NCBI GenBank assembly: GCA_016271365.2
Contig: CM028132.1
Span: 1,184,001,001 to 1,184,065,000, forward strand
DNA length: 64,000 nucleotides
Source of the DNA: Neoceratodus forsteri
Taxonomy: Eukaryota; Chordata; Ceratodontiformes; Ceratodontidae
Direction: 5' to 3'
This document shows, piece after piece, positions 42,651 to 52,930 of the stretch. A program made the translations under genes and the position numbers. The notes beneath the pieces were generated by a model. It was not told the DNA's origin. It saw only the letters and a list, made by a program, of their open reading frames with translations, and made no database searches. The number at the start of each line of letters is the position of its first letter. The stretch's first letter is position 1.

Positions 42651-44845
42651 CATACCTCTGAAATGTACCATATTACGCGTGATGTTCTGGATTCTGACCC
42701 CAGTAGTCCGCCTGTACTGCTGCCTCACATTCACCCGTTCTTTTCCGCTGGAAAGCCAAAACCATGCAGTCGCACCGCGCGCAGCACTAATCCCTTTGTT
42801 TGCTGCTCAGAGTCGAACTTTCAAATCCTTCCTGGTGCCTGTCTACTCATCATGTCCACAGCATGCACAGGCACGTCTAATAATGATGACGTCGGGAAGG
42901 GGGGGGCTAGTGGGACTCGAGAACTATGAGCAGAACCGGCAAGTGTTGAGTGGTGGCACGCCCCCAGGCTACCCTTCACCCTGCCCCACAAACCCATTAG
43001 TCAGTGTCTCAGGTGTCCCCCCCAGGTCCACTGCCCTGCTATAAGCAGCCTCGGTGTCTAGAGGGGAACCATAACTTCAAAGCATTTTGGAGGACCACTG
43101 TAGAGAAGGACCAGCAGCCACCAATCGCCGTGCAGCACAACTGGAAGGAAGCCGTAACACAGGCTGAGGATCCGAGGCAGAAACGCCGCAACGCAATTCA
43201 GAAGAACGCGCCACCCGCCCCGGGAACCAGCTGAGCAAGCGAGCAACAGATAAACAGCTGCAGAGGTTGGTATTCAGCCATCGGGCTGTTGCTGTGCCTT
43301 TTTGTGCACTTTGTTTGTATAGGGACAGGGCGAGCAAGGGGATGGAGGGGGTTCGTTCCATGCACCAGCAGGGCAGACAGTGTGTCAGTGACACAGACTC
43401 GAGCTAGCAGCAGCAGGCAGCCAAGGAGAAAAGAGAGGGCTCTTGCTTGGAGGTTGATCGGGTCCTGCTGTCGGAAGGAACGACCTGTAGTTGACGACTC
43501 CAAGTCGCCCGAATGATAAATCCCAAATGCAGTTCCAACCATCAGAAGACACTGCCTGCACAGCAGAGAGAGGAGAGCTGCCTGATTAAATCCCTCTGAA
43601 TGGCAGCAGCGCTCACAACACAGTGCTCTGTAGTCTGTACCAAGTTCCTTCAGGCTTCCCCTTCCAAATGGGCTGTAAAATCATGGAAGTCAGCTTGGTT
43701 ACAGACAGTGCTGCTGCCTGCTGCTGTGTTCTAATCTGTGTTGCACCAAATGTGTTCTTGCAAACTCTTTTTTCTTTTTACTGGCAAAATATAAAAGTGC
43801 AGGCAAAAGTGAACACAGCAGAAATACAAACAGCAACTAGATGGGCGTCTAGTTGCTGTTTGTATTTCTGCTGTGTGTTCACTTTTGCCTGCACTTTTAT
43901 ATTTTGCCAGTAAAAAGAAAAAAGATTTTGCAAGAACACATTTGGTGCTGCTTCGTTTTTGTACTATGATATATGTTTGGCTGGTTGCCTTATTGCAGCA
44001 TAGCACCGGACCCGGTTGAGCAGTGTTGCTTGAATTTGTTTTTGAGACTTCTAATCTGTGTTGCTGTCCTCTTTGACTGTTTGTTTTGGGGGTTTGCAGA
44101 TCGGCCCCAGGCAGAGAAAAGCCAGTATTGCACTTGCATTAACTGGAAGTTGGTTGTGCACTTGTGCTGTTTGTGACTGTGCTGTGCAGACTAGAGTAGA
44201 CTGGGTGCCTGGGTCAGTGGGTCCTGTTGTGTGGTGCTGGGTCCAGTCCCTCCGTGGTGGGCCAACCAACAGAGGCACAGCCTGGCCCTGGTGCTCTTGC
44301 CTTGTACATAGTTGGCAGAGCAGCAGTACATCTACCACCACCACTGAAAAAGCTAATGGCCAGGAGGGACACCACCACTAAACTTTCTCTGTTTTTTTGA
44401 CAGAGGGGCTCCAATCTTTGTTTGCTGCCTGTACAGTAGCAGAGCTGTTCTTGCCTTGCTGGTGCTCCCTTGTCCTCAGCAAGCAATGACAGAAGAAAAG
44501 CAGCACCCCGGCCCCAGTGGAGGAGCTGACTGGCCAGAAGGGACCTCTACTAACTTCCCTTATACTGCTTATTTTAATTAAGGACACACACACATTTAGG
44601 ATTTGCATCACTTAATTTTATTCAAGGACACACACACACACAACACTTTCGCTTTAATTTGCAACACAAACCACATGCCAAGCATACAAACAATAATTTT
44701 AGTGTGGTAAAATTCATTTTATGTGACAACACCAGTGCGCGACTCTGCACGCTGTGAAAAATCAGGCGTACCACATTTTTGGCATTTGTCACACATTTTG
44801 TAGCCCTCTGTCACACATTGGCAAGTTGGGAGGTTGAGAGGTATG
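42651..44845. mobile_element. 2.2-kb DNA transposon with TIR CATACCTCT and 8-bp TSD CAGAAAAT
   Basis: The element starts CATACCTCTGAAATG and ends GGTTGAGAGGTATG. CAGAAAAT lies immediately outside both ends (42643-42650 and 44846-44853). Its right subterminal region repeats TGTCACACATT, as in the 288-bp element at 12799-13086. The interior is GC-rich and holds a 206-bp hairpin (43743-43948) plus two splice-acceptor-like sites (TTTGCAG at 44094-44100, TTTTTGACAG near 44402). No frame matches a transposase known to me. It is non-autonomous, carries captured sequence, or codes for something unrecognised. An 8-bp TSD suggests hAT or P superfamily. Confidence 0.85.
43743..43948. repeat. 206-bp nearly perfect inverted repeat (hairpin)
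   Basis: The left arm starts GCACCAAATGTGTTCTTGCA and runs into CAGCAACTAGA; after a 6-nt loop (TGGGCG, about 43840-43846) the right arm mirrors it to TTTGGTGC. Only a few indels separate the roughly 100-bp arms. Transcription from either side would give a long double-stranded RNA. It lies wholly within the 2.2-kb transposon. Confidence 0.9.
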
Positions 44846-44886
44846 CAGAAAATCATTTTGTGGAAAACCACGTACTCCATAACTTA

Positions 44887-45102
44887 TTTGTAAATCTGCC
44901 AATGTAAACAGAGATCCGCACCTGCAGGTTCACGACCAGGAGGCACACCTGGGTGTGTGCATATCACCAATGCTTCAGTGTCATCATGCCTTGTCCAGCA
45001 AGAAGGCATGATGATGCTAAAACATTGGTGACATGCACATGCTCAGGTATGCCTCCTTGTCACGATGATGTGGATGCCTGTTAACAGTGGCAGATTTACA
45101 GG
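44887..45102. mobile_element. 216-bp fold-back element with 7-bp TSD TAACTTA
   Basis: Arms of about 100 bp: TGTAAATCTGCCAATGTAAA (left) pairs with the right end ...CAGTGGCAGATTTACAGG, and AGGAGGCACACCTGGG pairs with the CAGGTATGCCTCCTT side. The loop is near 44992-45003. TAACTTA flanks both sides (44880-44886, 45103-45109), possibly 8 bp with one mismatch. It has no coding capacity. Confidence 0.78.
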
Positions 45103-45408
45103 TAACTTACGATGTAAGTGGCTATCCACAGAACTGAGTTTCTGCTATATAGTCTATGTTAAAGCACCAGTATTTGTTAGTGGCAATATATACATTTTTT
45201 CCAGCAATAATGTTTGCCTGGCAAGAATATCAAGATATCCAATTTTCTTTTTGTTTTCCTGAATCGAGATATGGAATTTTGAAGTTTTTAAAGTTCCCAC
45301 TCCTGTGCCATGCCCACCATGAAACAAATTGTATGGTTTGGTGCAGTGCTGTGCTGTTTACCCTTAGAAATGTGTGGTAAGTAACACCATCTTTGTACAT
45401 CCACATTA

Positions 45409-45636
45409 TAAATTTTTTTTTTTTTATTTTAATCTTTGATAACTGGGTAAGGCCCACTAGGCACAAGTGCCTGTTTTCAGGGGTGACCGGGGAGCACTGG
45501 GTGGTTTAGTGACTTACTCAGAGTCACACAGTATGCAAGTGGAAGTTGTGAGACTCAAACCCAGGTCTGGTCTGCTGGATGTACCAAGCTCATTCACAGC
45601 TTGTGACTCTAACCTGTAGGCTATACTGCCAGTGTG
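45409..45636 (-). mobile_element. tRNA-derived CORE/MIR-like SINE, copy 1
   Basis: On the minus strand the element starts with a tRNA-like head: A box TAGCCTACAGG and B box GGGTTTGAGTCTC. The body has TGTGACTCTGAGTAAGTCAC, close to the conserved core of MIR-type SINEs, and a tail ends in A-rich sequence (T run at 45411-45424 plus). RNA polymerase III would transcribe it; a LINE supplies the machinery. It is about 83% similar by eye to copy 2. Confidence 0.85.
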
Positions 45637-45869
45637 CTAGTGTGTACATTCAAGAGGTATTCTGAACAGAAGAGATCTGTAAAAACTGAGTGGTGGCCAC
45701 TTTAATGACGAGTCACTAATTACAAAATTAGCTGTAAAAGCCGTTTTAATGATGTCTGAGAAAACTAAATATGAATTGAGTATGAATCTAAGGTTGTAAG
45801 AAATACATTTTTGCCAAAAAACTATATGATTAAATTTTTTTGCCAACAAATGAAGATTTAGCACCAGTC

Positions 45870-46000
45870 TGGATCAAGTGGGGACTGCTGAAGATGGCAT
45901 GCAGCGTAAGCATGTATTTTTCTAAAAAGACTGCTCCCCTTGCAGTAACAGTTGCGGTGGCTGTGCCTCTCATATTCAATGTTTGGAATCCTCTGATTTG
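45870..46000. repeat. Inverted partner of the 42.4-kb repeat, with hairpin-like motif
   Basis: GCAGTAACAGTTGCGGTGGC and GTGCCTCTCATATTCAATG reverse-complement 42489-42540. Just before it, CTGCTGAAGATGGCATGCAG forms a short stem. 46001-46150 has no feature. The association with a retroelement terminal repeat is a guess. Confidence 0.45.
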
Positions 46001-46689
46001 ACTCCCCATTAAGATGCTGATTTCTGCTTACCTCATATACTCTTGATTTCTTTCATAAATAGTTTTTAACCCTTTTTATGTCTATTTCCAATATGTGGCT
46101 CCTACTTGGAAGCTACAATGCATGCACCTTTCTTTTAGCAGTCAGCTCCTGGGGCCATGAAGTCTGTTTTATCAACCCAGTGTATGGTTTTGTGGTTTTT
46201 TTCTCTTTTCCCTTGCAACTGCCACAGTTCCACATCTTTAGGCTCTCATGATGGATCTTCCTCCTGTCCGTCCAGGCGGCATCTGCTTCTGCTGCTTATC
46301 GCCCATCAGACCTATAGGTCTGACCTGTCAGGCACACCTGTGGATTCCAACCAATCCTCAGTAGGGGGCTTAACTGGGGATGTCAGCAGGAGGGGCAGGA
46401 ATGGTCTGTGCTGCATGACCTGGGGTGGCGTAGGGCAGCTTACCCGAGGCCGTCATCTGGTCTGCAGCAGCCATTTTTCTGTTTTTCCTGGTCCCGCCCA
46501 CCGCTCCTATTGGCTGTGCATGCTCATGGCTGGCGTGGGGGGTGCCTAATGGCATGTGATCACCCACGCCATCATCGGCACTACCTCGAGCCACTAGCAG
46601 GAGCCGCAAAGAAGCAATGCAACAGCCTCCCTCCTCCCAGGAGGAGTGCGCCCATGAGGCACTCTTGAGCCCTCCCTGCCGGCCTCCGC

Positions 46690-46780
46690 TTCTAACATCC
46701 CAGGTTCGGGGCGCAAACTCGGGTCGCCAGCATGCCAGAGCGATCCCCTATCGCTATGCGCCACGGAGCCGGTTCATGTT
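46690..46780 (-). other. tRNA-like sequence, possible SINE head
   Basis: On the minus strand, GGCTCCGTGGCGCATAGCGA is followed by a stem-like GATCGCTCTGGCATGC and a B-box-like GAGTTTGCGCCCC. Spacing between the A-like and B-like boxes is near that of a tRNA. Several conserved positions are off, so a functional tRNA is unlikely. 46150-46690 is GC-rich without a recognisable gene. Confidence 0.35.
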
Positions 46781-46862
46781 TTGTTTTGAATGGTCCTGTT
46801 GTTTTCCTCATATAGTGCTTTATATTAAAGAAGCCTTTTCCCACACAGTATTCATTTTTTAA

Positions 46863-47016
46863 ATTACTTAGTTCCAGAACCCAGTGACATTAGTTGAGAG
46901 GAGAACTGCAATGAAGCAGAACACAGTGACATAAGCTCAGCCGACATCACTGTGTTCTGCTTCATTATAGTCTTCAGCTCAGCTGATGTCACTGGTTTTG
47001 GAATTGCTAAGTAATT
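46863..47016. repeat. 154-bp imperfect hairpin
   Basis: ATTACTTAG at 46863 pairs with CTAAGTAAT at 47008-47016, and AATGAAGCAGAACACAGTGA (46910-46929) pairs with TCACTGTGTTCTGCTTCATT (46947-46966). Arms are about 68 bp with a few mismatches; the loop is about 17 nt. It may be another small fold-back transposon, but a duplication is not obvious. Confidence 0.8.
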
Positions 47017-47280
47017 AAAAAAAAACAAATACTGAGTGGGGAAAAAAGGCACATTCATTAATATATGTGGCCCTCTAAGGAAAAATAGGACTTTTTCTAA
47101 ACAGAAACATAAAATGATACACTGGAGTAACAAAACAGACATCACAAATGGCCACATTTACAATTATATGGTTGATGTTCCCTTTAAGTAATATATACAG
47201 AATGTCCACCCACCACTGGACAAAATACCAGTAGATTTCCAAAGGAATTTTGTCCATGCCCGGGGCCTTATTTAACTTAA

Positions 47281-47757
47281 AGCAGCAGTACTATGAAATC
47301 AGGAAGTGAGTTATCAAAATTGTATTTTTTGGCTGTAAGCATGCGGCCAAAGTTCTAGTTTCCATACATTTAAATGTTTTTTTTCCAGTCATTTTCAGTT
47401 GTTTAGATAGTTGCAATTTATTTGAATGGTTGTAGCGCTACAACAAATATGGCGGCTGACTAATTTTCCGTGCGCTTTTTCTAACGGTCACATCACGTCT
47501 TTTGAAAACAGCAGAGGGACCCTCTGCTGACCATTCCCGAAGTCCCTGCAAGTCATTCATATGTGCAGTTGGCAGCAGAGGGGGTTCCAGTGCAACATGC
47601 TTAGTGGTAGACATGTAAGCAAAAGCAGAGAATAACCGAGCAAATTACTCGGCGATAGTACAATGCCGGCGAGAAAGAGTACCAGGTATATGATTAGCAG
47701 GGCACAAGGAATAAACTGTCAAAAAAGCGCAGGTTTTTTTTACGTATTACTGCTGCT
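47281..47757. mobile_element. 477-bp MITE flanked by TTAA (piggyBac-like target)
   Basis: It starts AGCAGCAGTA and ends TACTGCTGCT with TTAA immediately outside each end (47277-47280, 47758-47761). TTAA duplication is diagnostic of piggyBac-type transposition, though the terminal bases are not the usual CCC/GGG. The interior has a CpG-containing stretch and no reading frame. Confidence 0.75.
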
Positions 47758-47761
47758 TTAA

Positions 47762-48261
47762 GAGACAATAGCTGAAATAATTTCTTCTTCATGAGCTATA
47801 ACCGTAAGGTTGTTAGAAAACTCAATAATTTCAGCTAATGGTTCATTGTTGTTATCAAAAGTCCTTTAAAGTGACCCACGCAATCTTGCAGGGATCTAGG
47901 AATCTAGATCATTTGCAATTTTTTTACAACCCTTTGCTACCAGGCTCCAAAATTGTGGCAAGTCTTTATTATGTATTATAAAATAGGCACCAAAATCCTC
48001 AAATCCTGATTGGCTAGAATCAGTCACCTGACTGTCCATGAATGCAGTTCTACCCACGGTCACCCTGGTATTTAGCTTCATTACAAATTAGTACATAAGC
48101 ATAGAATTTTAAAAATAGTTTGGCAGCCATTTTTTTCTCGCTAACTCAACAAGCACACCATAATTGTAACCAACCAAGTAAAAATAAATCCCCACCATGT
48201 CTTCTCTGTTCCACTTCACCCCAGTAATACAGCCATACACACAACTTCTTCACTTTTCTTT
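47762..48261. other. No feature recognised
   Basis: Single-copy-looking AT-rich sequence with no frame, TIR or tandem repeat I can support. Confidence 0.35.
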
Positions 48262-48477
48262 TTATTTATTTATAGAAACATAGAAAGTGATGGCAGAAGG
48301 GGACCAGAAGATCCATCTAGTCTGCCCAAGACCCCACCCCCTCCCTTAACTGCTACTCAGTGTTATGATGCCTTTGTATTTATCCCACACATTCTTGAAA
48401 GCCACAACTGTTTTTGCCTCCACCATTCCCTGAGGGAGGCTGTTCCATGTGTCGACCACCCTGTCTGCAAAAAATAA

Positions 48478-48703
48478 CTTTTTTTTTTTTTTTTTTTCAG
48501 TCTTTGGTAACCGGGTAAGGCCCACTAGGCACAAGTTCCTGTTTTCAGGGGCGACCTGGGAGCATTGGGTGGTTAAGTGACTTGCTCAGAGTCACACAGT
48601 ATGCAAGTGGAGGTTGTGAGAATCAAACTCAGGTCTGGTCCGCTGGAATGTACCAAGCTCGTTAACACCTCGTTCCTCTAACCTCTAGGCTATACTGCCA
48701 GCC
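48478..48703 (-). mobile_element. tRNA-derived CORE/MIR-like SINE, copy 2 (in CR1 copy 3)
   Basis: Same family as 45409-45636: A box TAGCCTAGAGG, B box GAGTTTGATTCTC, core GTGACTCTGAGCAAGTCACT and a long A tail (T run 48478-48497 plus). CR1 sequence resumes on both sides, so it inserted after CR1 copy 3. Confidence 0.88.
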
Positions 48704-50034
48704 ATATTCAACTTCAACATAGCCAACTTCAGTCTGTTGCTTCTGAACTTGCCTCCCCCAGCATCATATCATGACCTCGAGTTCTTGTATAACTCTTGAC
48801 CTGAAATAGGTCCTGAACCTGTACCCTATTTATGCCCTTCATGTTGCTGAAGGTTTCAGTCATGTCTCCCCTTTCCCTCCGTTGTGCCAAGGAATACATG
48901 TTGAGAGCCTTCAGCTTTTCATTATATGATTTCTGATGCAGTCTTTGCGGCTCTCCTCTGCACCATTTCCAGTCTGTCTACATCTTTTCTAAGATGCGGT
49001 CACCAGAACTGTACGCAATATTTCAGGTGTGATCTTACCAGTGATCTATAAAGTGGCATTACGACTTCCCTTTTTCTACTGGTAATTCCCCTTCCTATGC
49101 ATCCCAGCATACCATTTGCCTTTGATGCAGCTTTGTCGCACTGCTTGGTCTTTTTTAGATCTTCCATTATAATCACCCCTAGATCTCTCTCCTGCTTTGT
49201 GGCCTCTAGTTTATCGCCCCCTCCCCCCCAAATGTGGTATTCTTCTCCAGGGTTGCCCTTCCCTAGGTGCATGAATTTGCACTTCTGTTCATTGAATTTC
49301 AGCTGCCATGTTTTTGACCACAATTCCAGCCTTCTGATATCTGCCTTCATCCTATCCATCCCACCGGGAATGTCGGCCCGTTGCAGATCTTCATGTCATC
49401 AGCGAACAGGCTCACCTTGCCCTCCAGACCTTCAGATATATCCCCAATGAAAACATTAAAGAGGATGGAACCCAACACTGACCCCTGCAACACACCACTT
49501 GTCTTTCTTCCGATAAGGTGCCATTTACCAGTACCCTCCGGATCCTCCCACTCAGCCAGCCCCTTATCCAGTTTACCACTTTCTGACCAACTCCCATGTT
49601 AGCGAGCTTGTTCAGCAGCCTTCTGTGTGGAATGGAGTCAAAGGCATTGCTGAAGTCCAGATATGCCACTTCCACAGCGCTGCCTTGATCCTCAGTTTTG
49701 GTTACCCAGTTGAAGAAATCTGTTAGATTTGCCTGGCATGATCTCCTGTGGTAAAGCCATGCAGTTTCAAGTCCAAATTACCCCTCTCCCTCTAGAGAGG
49801 TTAGAATTCTTTCTTTGAGTAGGGCTTCCATCGTTTTGCCCACAATTGAGGTGAGGCTAACTGGCGATAGTTGCCCGCAGCTTGCCTACTCTGATTCTCA
49901 TGGAGAGGGACAACACTGGCCCTTCTCCAGTCCCTTGGGACCACACCTAGTTCATACGATAGGTTAAATAGTTCAGTCAGAGGTGCCGCAAGCTCCTCTC
50001 TTATTTCCCCTAAGAATCCTAGGGTGAATTCCAT
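48704..50034 (-). pseudogene. CR1 copy 3: reverse transcriptase and C-terminal remnant
   Basis: Blocks in order on the minus strand: ELFNLSYELGVVPRDWRRAS (50034-49801), VAYLDFSNAFDSIPHRRLL (first Asp, 49675-49412), and MDRMKADIRRLELWSKTW, ATKQERDLGVIIMEDL, LKYCVQFW (49359-49000). The G-V-P-Q-G block is frameshifted near 49480-49500 and the F-A-D-D box (about 49400) lies in a broken frame. Inactive. Confidence 0.85.
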
Positions 50035-50487
50035 CTGGACACATTGCCTTGTCTACCTTGAGTTTCCCCAGTTCCTCAAGGACTCTTTCCTTTGTGAATA
50101 GTTTTGAAACTACCTCACAACTAATGGAATTTCTTCCACCTACGGTGGGCCCTCAACCATCTCTTCCTTGGTAAAAACAGAGCAAAAGTATCTGTTGAGG
50201 ATCTCTGCTTTGTCCTTTTCATCCTCCGCATGCCCCCCCATCCCTTGTGATTCTGACTATACCCCCACTTGTCTTCCTCTTTTCTCTGATATAGCTAAAG
50301 ATGGTCTTGTCCCCCTTTGACCTCTTTAGCTATCTTCTCTTCTGTTGATGCCTTTGCTGCCCTAATTGTCTTGCTCACTTCCCTCAGTTTCTCCTTGTGT
50401 ACATCTCTATCTTTGTCACATCCAGTTTCCTTGTCTCTCCTGAAAGCAATTTTATTCCCTGACCCTGGTGGCCACCTCCCTAGAAAA

Positions 50488-51118
50488 TCAGAGATGTTTT
50501 CTTGTCGTCTTTGCTTTATTTACCATCCTCAAACACTGATTTGAGGCTTCCATTATAGCCCGCTTTAGACGTGTCCAGTACTCCTCAACCTTCCCCGCCT
50601 GTTTATTTACTAGGTTATTTTTAAGACACTCCATTTTAGCAAAATCTGCTCTTCTAAAGTCTTGTACTTTAGTTTTTGAGTGTCTAGTTCTCATCACCAT
50701 ATTTACCTGGAACCACAGCATACGGTGGTCGCTGGATCCCAGGTGGCTCTCAGCTTCTACTGTTGAGATGTTTTCCCCGTTGGTGAGTAACAGGTCAAGG
50801 ACAGCTTCCCCCCTTGTTGGGTCTCTCACAAGCTGCCTCAGGCCCAATCCCAGCAGAGCTTCTAGGAAGACTTTGCTCCCTTTTGATGCTGCTGTGTAGG
50901 TACTCCAATTTATATCAGGCAAATTGAAGTCACCCACCACTATCGCCTCCCCTTGTCAGTCATCCTGTGCATGGTTTCAATGATCTCTTTGTCCCCCTCC
51001 AAGCCCTGCACTGGGGTCTGTAAATTATTCTTACCTGAGTCACCGCACCATTTTCAGCCTCGAATGTAACCCAAAGTACTTCAGATTCAGTCTGAGCATT
51101 TTGGATCATTACAGCCTT
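50488..51118 (-). pseudogene. CR1 copy 3: endonuclease C-terminal half
   Basis: Frame 50940-50488 opens with MVGDFNLPDINWSTYTAAS, then RQLVRDPTRGEAVLDLLLTN and SSDHRMLWF, keeping the G-D-F-N and S-D-H active-site blocks. Upstream, EVLWVTFEAENG and IIYRP are readable to about 51118, where the copy ends. Segment 50035-50487 is the linker to RT (broken). Confidence 0.88.
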
Positions 51119-51153
51119 TTATTTTTCATATATACCTACCAGGCAGGTATTTT

Positions 51154-51270
51154 TTATATATATATATATATACAGTATATATATAATGTATGTATGTCTG
51201 TGTGTATATATGTATGTGTGTGTGAGTGTGTATATATATATATATATGTATGTATGCATATGTATATCTT
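51154..51270. repeat. (TA)n / (TG)n compound microsatellite
   Basis: TATATATA runs alternate with TGTATGTATG and TGTGTGTG over about 115 bp. Simple-sequence repeat. Confidence 0.95.
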
Positions 51271-52040
51271 CGGTAGGGCAGGTATAGTTAGGGTTGCACG
51301 GCCACTTCTATGTTAAACTCAAAAGTTTTAACTTTTATAACTTGCACATGTTTGTTCGATTCACCTGAAATGTGGCATGCTTGTTGTTGTACCATAGATC
51401 TCTGGATCTGGAAATTTTCGTTCCTGACAGATATTTGGTTACAGAGCTGTGGAGCGTAGAAAAGTGTGAAAAATCCTCAACTTTTGCAAATTCTTTGCTC
51501 ATCTCCATAGCCCGAACGCTTTGTCCGTCTGGTCTGAAATTTTCAGGGTATATGGAAACTAGCTCAAGGATGTGTCTTTTCAAGATTGGGTAAAAAAATA
51601 CCAATCCGTTCAAAAGTTATTAAAATTAAAATTGTCCCATTATATCCTATGGGAAAAAATATATGTTCCGCATGAAAGCAAGTGGTACTGTCGCGAAAGC
51701 ACCATTTTCTGGTCGCAAATGCCCTCAGTAGTGTTGTGTCACCGCTGTCTTGTTTTCAGTTAGTAGTGGAGAAAAATGTTACAGTTTAAAAACTAGTGCC
51801 CCTAGGTAAACACCAACTGTTGTGTTTACATAAACAGGGTACTAGGACAGCATCCATGCATCCAAATTTTAAAATAACACCCAGAAATATGTTTTTTTTT
51901 AATCTGGCCATTGATACTGTTGTAAATACAAGCACACACTTTAGCAAATTTGCAAACGTGTCACAAAGTACTCTTGCAGTTTGCGAAACTTCCGCATTTG
52001 GCGACAGTACTCTCCCCAAAATCACGGTTTCTTTGTCACT

Positions 52041-52410
52041 TCACTGCCACTACACGGTTTGGGCTTTGGGGCTGAAACATGCAGGGTGCCAAGCCATTGT
52101 ACCACAGGTGTGCCTTTTGGTGGAAAAAATTACGTTGGTTCTATAGTTACAGTACTCGGAAGTTGTGAATTTTTCTCATAGGCTAACATTATGGCATCCG
52201 CCAAAAGCATAGTTTTTATTTGCCACCTCACTGCCACTACACAGTTTGGAGTGTTTGGCTGAAATTTGCAGGGTGGCAAGTCCGTGCACCACCGATGAGC
52301 CTTTTGCTGGTTTGGTGAAAAAAATTATACCAGTTGCAGAGTTACAGCACTCTGAAGTTGCAGATTTTCCCATAGGATTACATTGTGGTGGCTGCGACAC
52401 CTTTCGGCGC
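52041..52410. repeat. Two-unit tandem duplication, ~187-bp period
   Basis: TCACTGCCACTACAC recurs at 52041 and 52228, followed in each by GCAGGGTGGC/GCAGGGTGCC, a GTGGAAAAAATTA-like tract and GAAGTTG...TTTTCC/TCATAGG. The two units are diverged. The preceding 51300-52040 has similar short motifs but I cannot define units. Confidence 0.65.
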
Positions 52411-52622
52411 CTATATTTCAAAAACGGTTTGAGATGCACATTTTTTACTAACCACAGCTGAGCATACCTTTTGTGCTAAGCACCCATGGAGGTGGCTAGG
52501 TCATGAATATAAATATGAAAGATTTTTTTCCACAGTTGCTACAGTTACTAAGATATTGCCAAATAATCATTATGGGGGTTGCTTGGAATTCCTCTAGACC
52601 TGTGCTGTGTGTCTGTACTTAT

Positions 52623-52930
52623 GTGTAGGTGGGACTGCAGGGCCCAGAGGATCCATTCTCCCACCTATGCATACTATTTATGCTAAACTGGGAGCACTGG
52701 GTCCTCCTACGCTATGCCACTACACTCGTTGGTAGGTGGGAGCGCAGGGCCAAGAGGGGCCACCCTCCCACCTATGGATACGACTACACAAAACTAAAAA
52801 CACAGGTCCATCCAGTGCTATATCTCTATACTTATAGGTAGGTTGGCGCACAGGGCCCACGCTCCCACCCATGGATACCATCTTGCAATACTGGGAGCAC
52901 AGGGCCCTCAGGCGCTATGTCAACACGTCG
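52623..52930. repeat. Three-unit tandem repeat, ~107-bp period
   Basis: TAGGTGGGA…GCAGGGCC recurs near 52627, 52733 and 52840, each followed by CCCACCYATG and ACTGGGAGCAC-like text. Unit ends carry complementary TAGGTGGG and CCCACCTA, so each can fold. Confidence 0.75.

Larger units (their letters stand above)
48262..51118 (-). mobile_element. CR1 LINE copy 3, 5'-truncated and decayed
   Basis: Its 3' end has ATAGAAACATAGAAAG (48274-48289) and the CR1 3' UTR (GTCTGCCCAAGACC). Domains on the minus strand: C-terminus (48534-48346), RT pieces (49675-49000), linker and RT N-terminus (50034-49801) and endonuclease C-terminal half (50940-50488, extending in frame remnants to about 51118). A SINE at 48478-48703 interrupts it. 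Confidence 0.88.

Noticed and set aside
42385..43542. Overlapping plus and minus frames of 100-219 codons in the 2.2-kb transposon
   Set aside because: The longest frame crosses the left end of the transposon (42651), so it cannot be an original gene; no transposase or host similarity recognised.
46690..46780. Functional tRNA gene
   Set aside because: Box spacing is suggestive but T-loop and acceptor pairing are poor and no terminator run follows; at most a SINE head.
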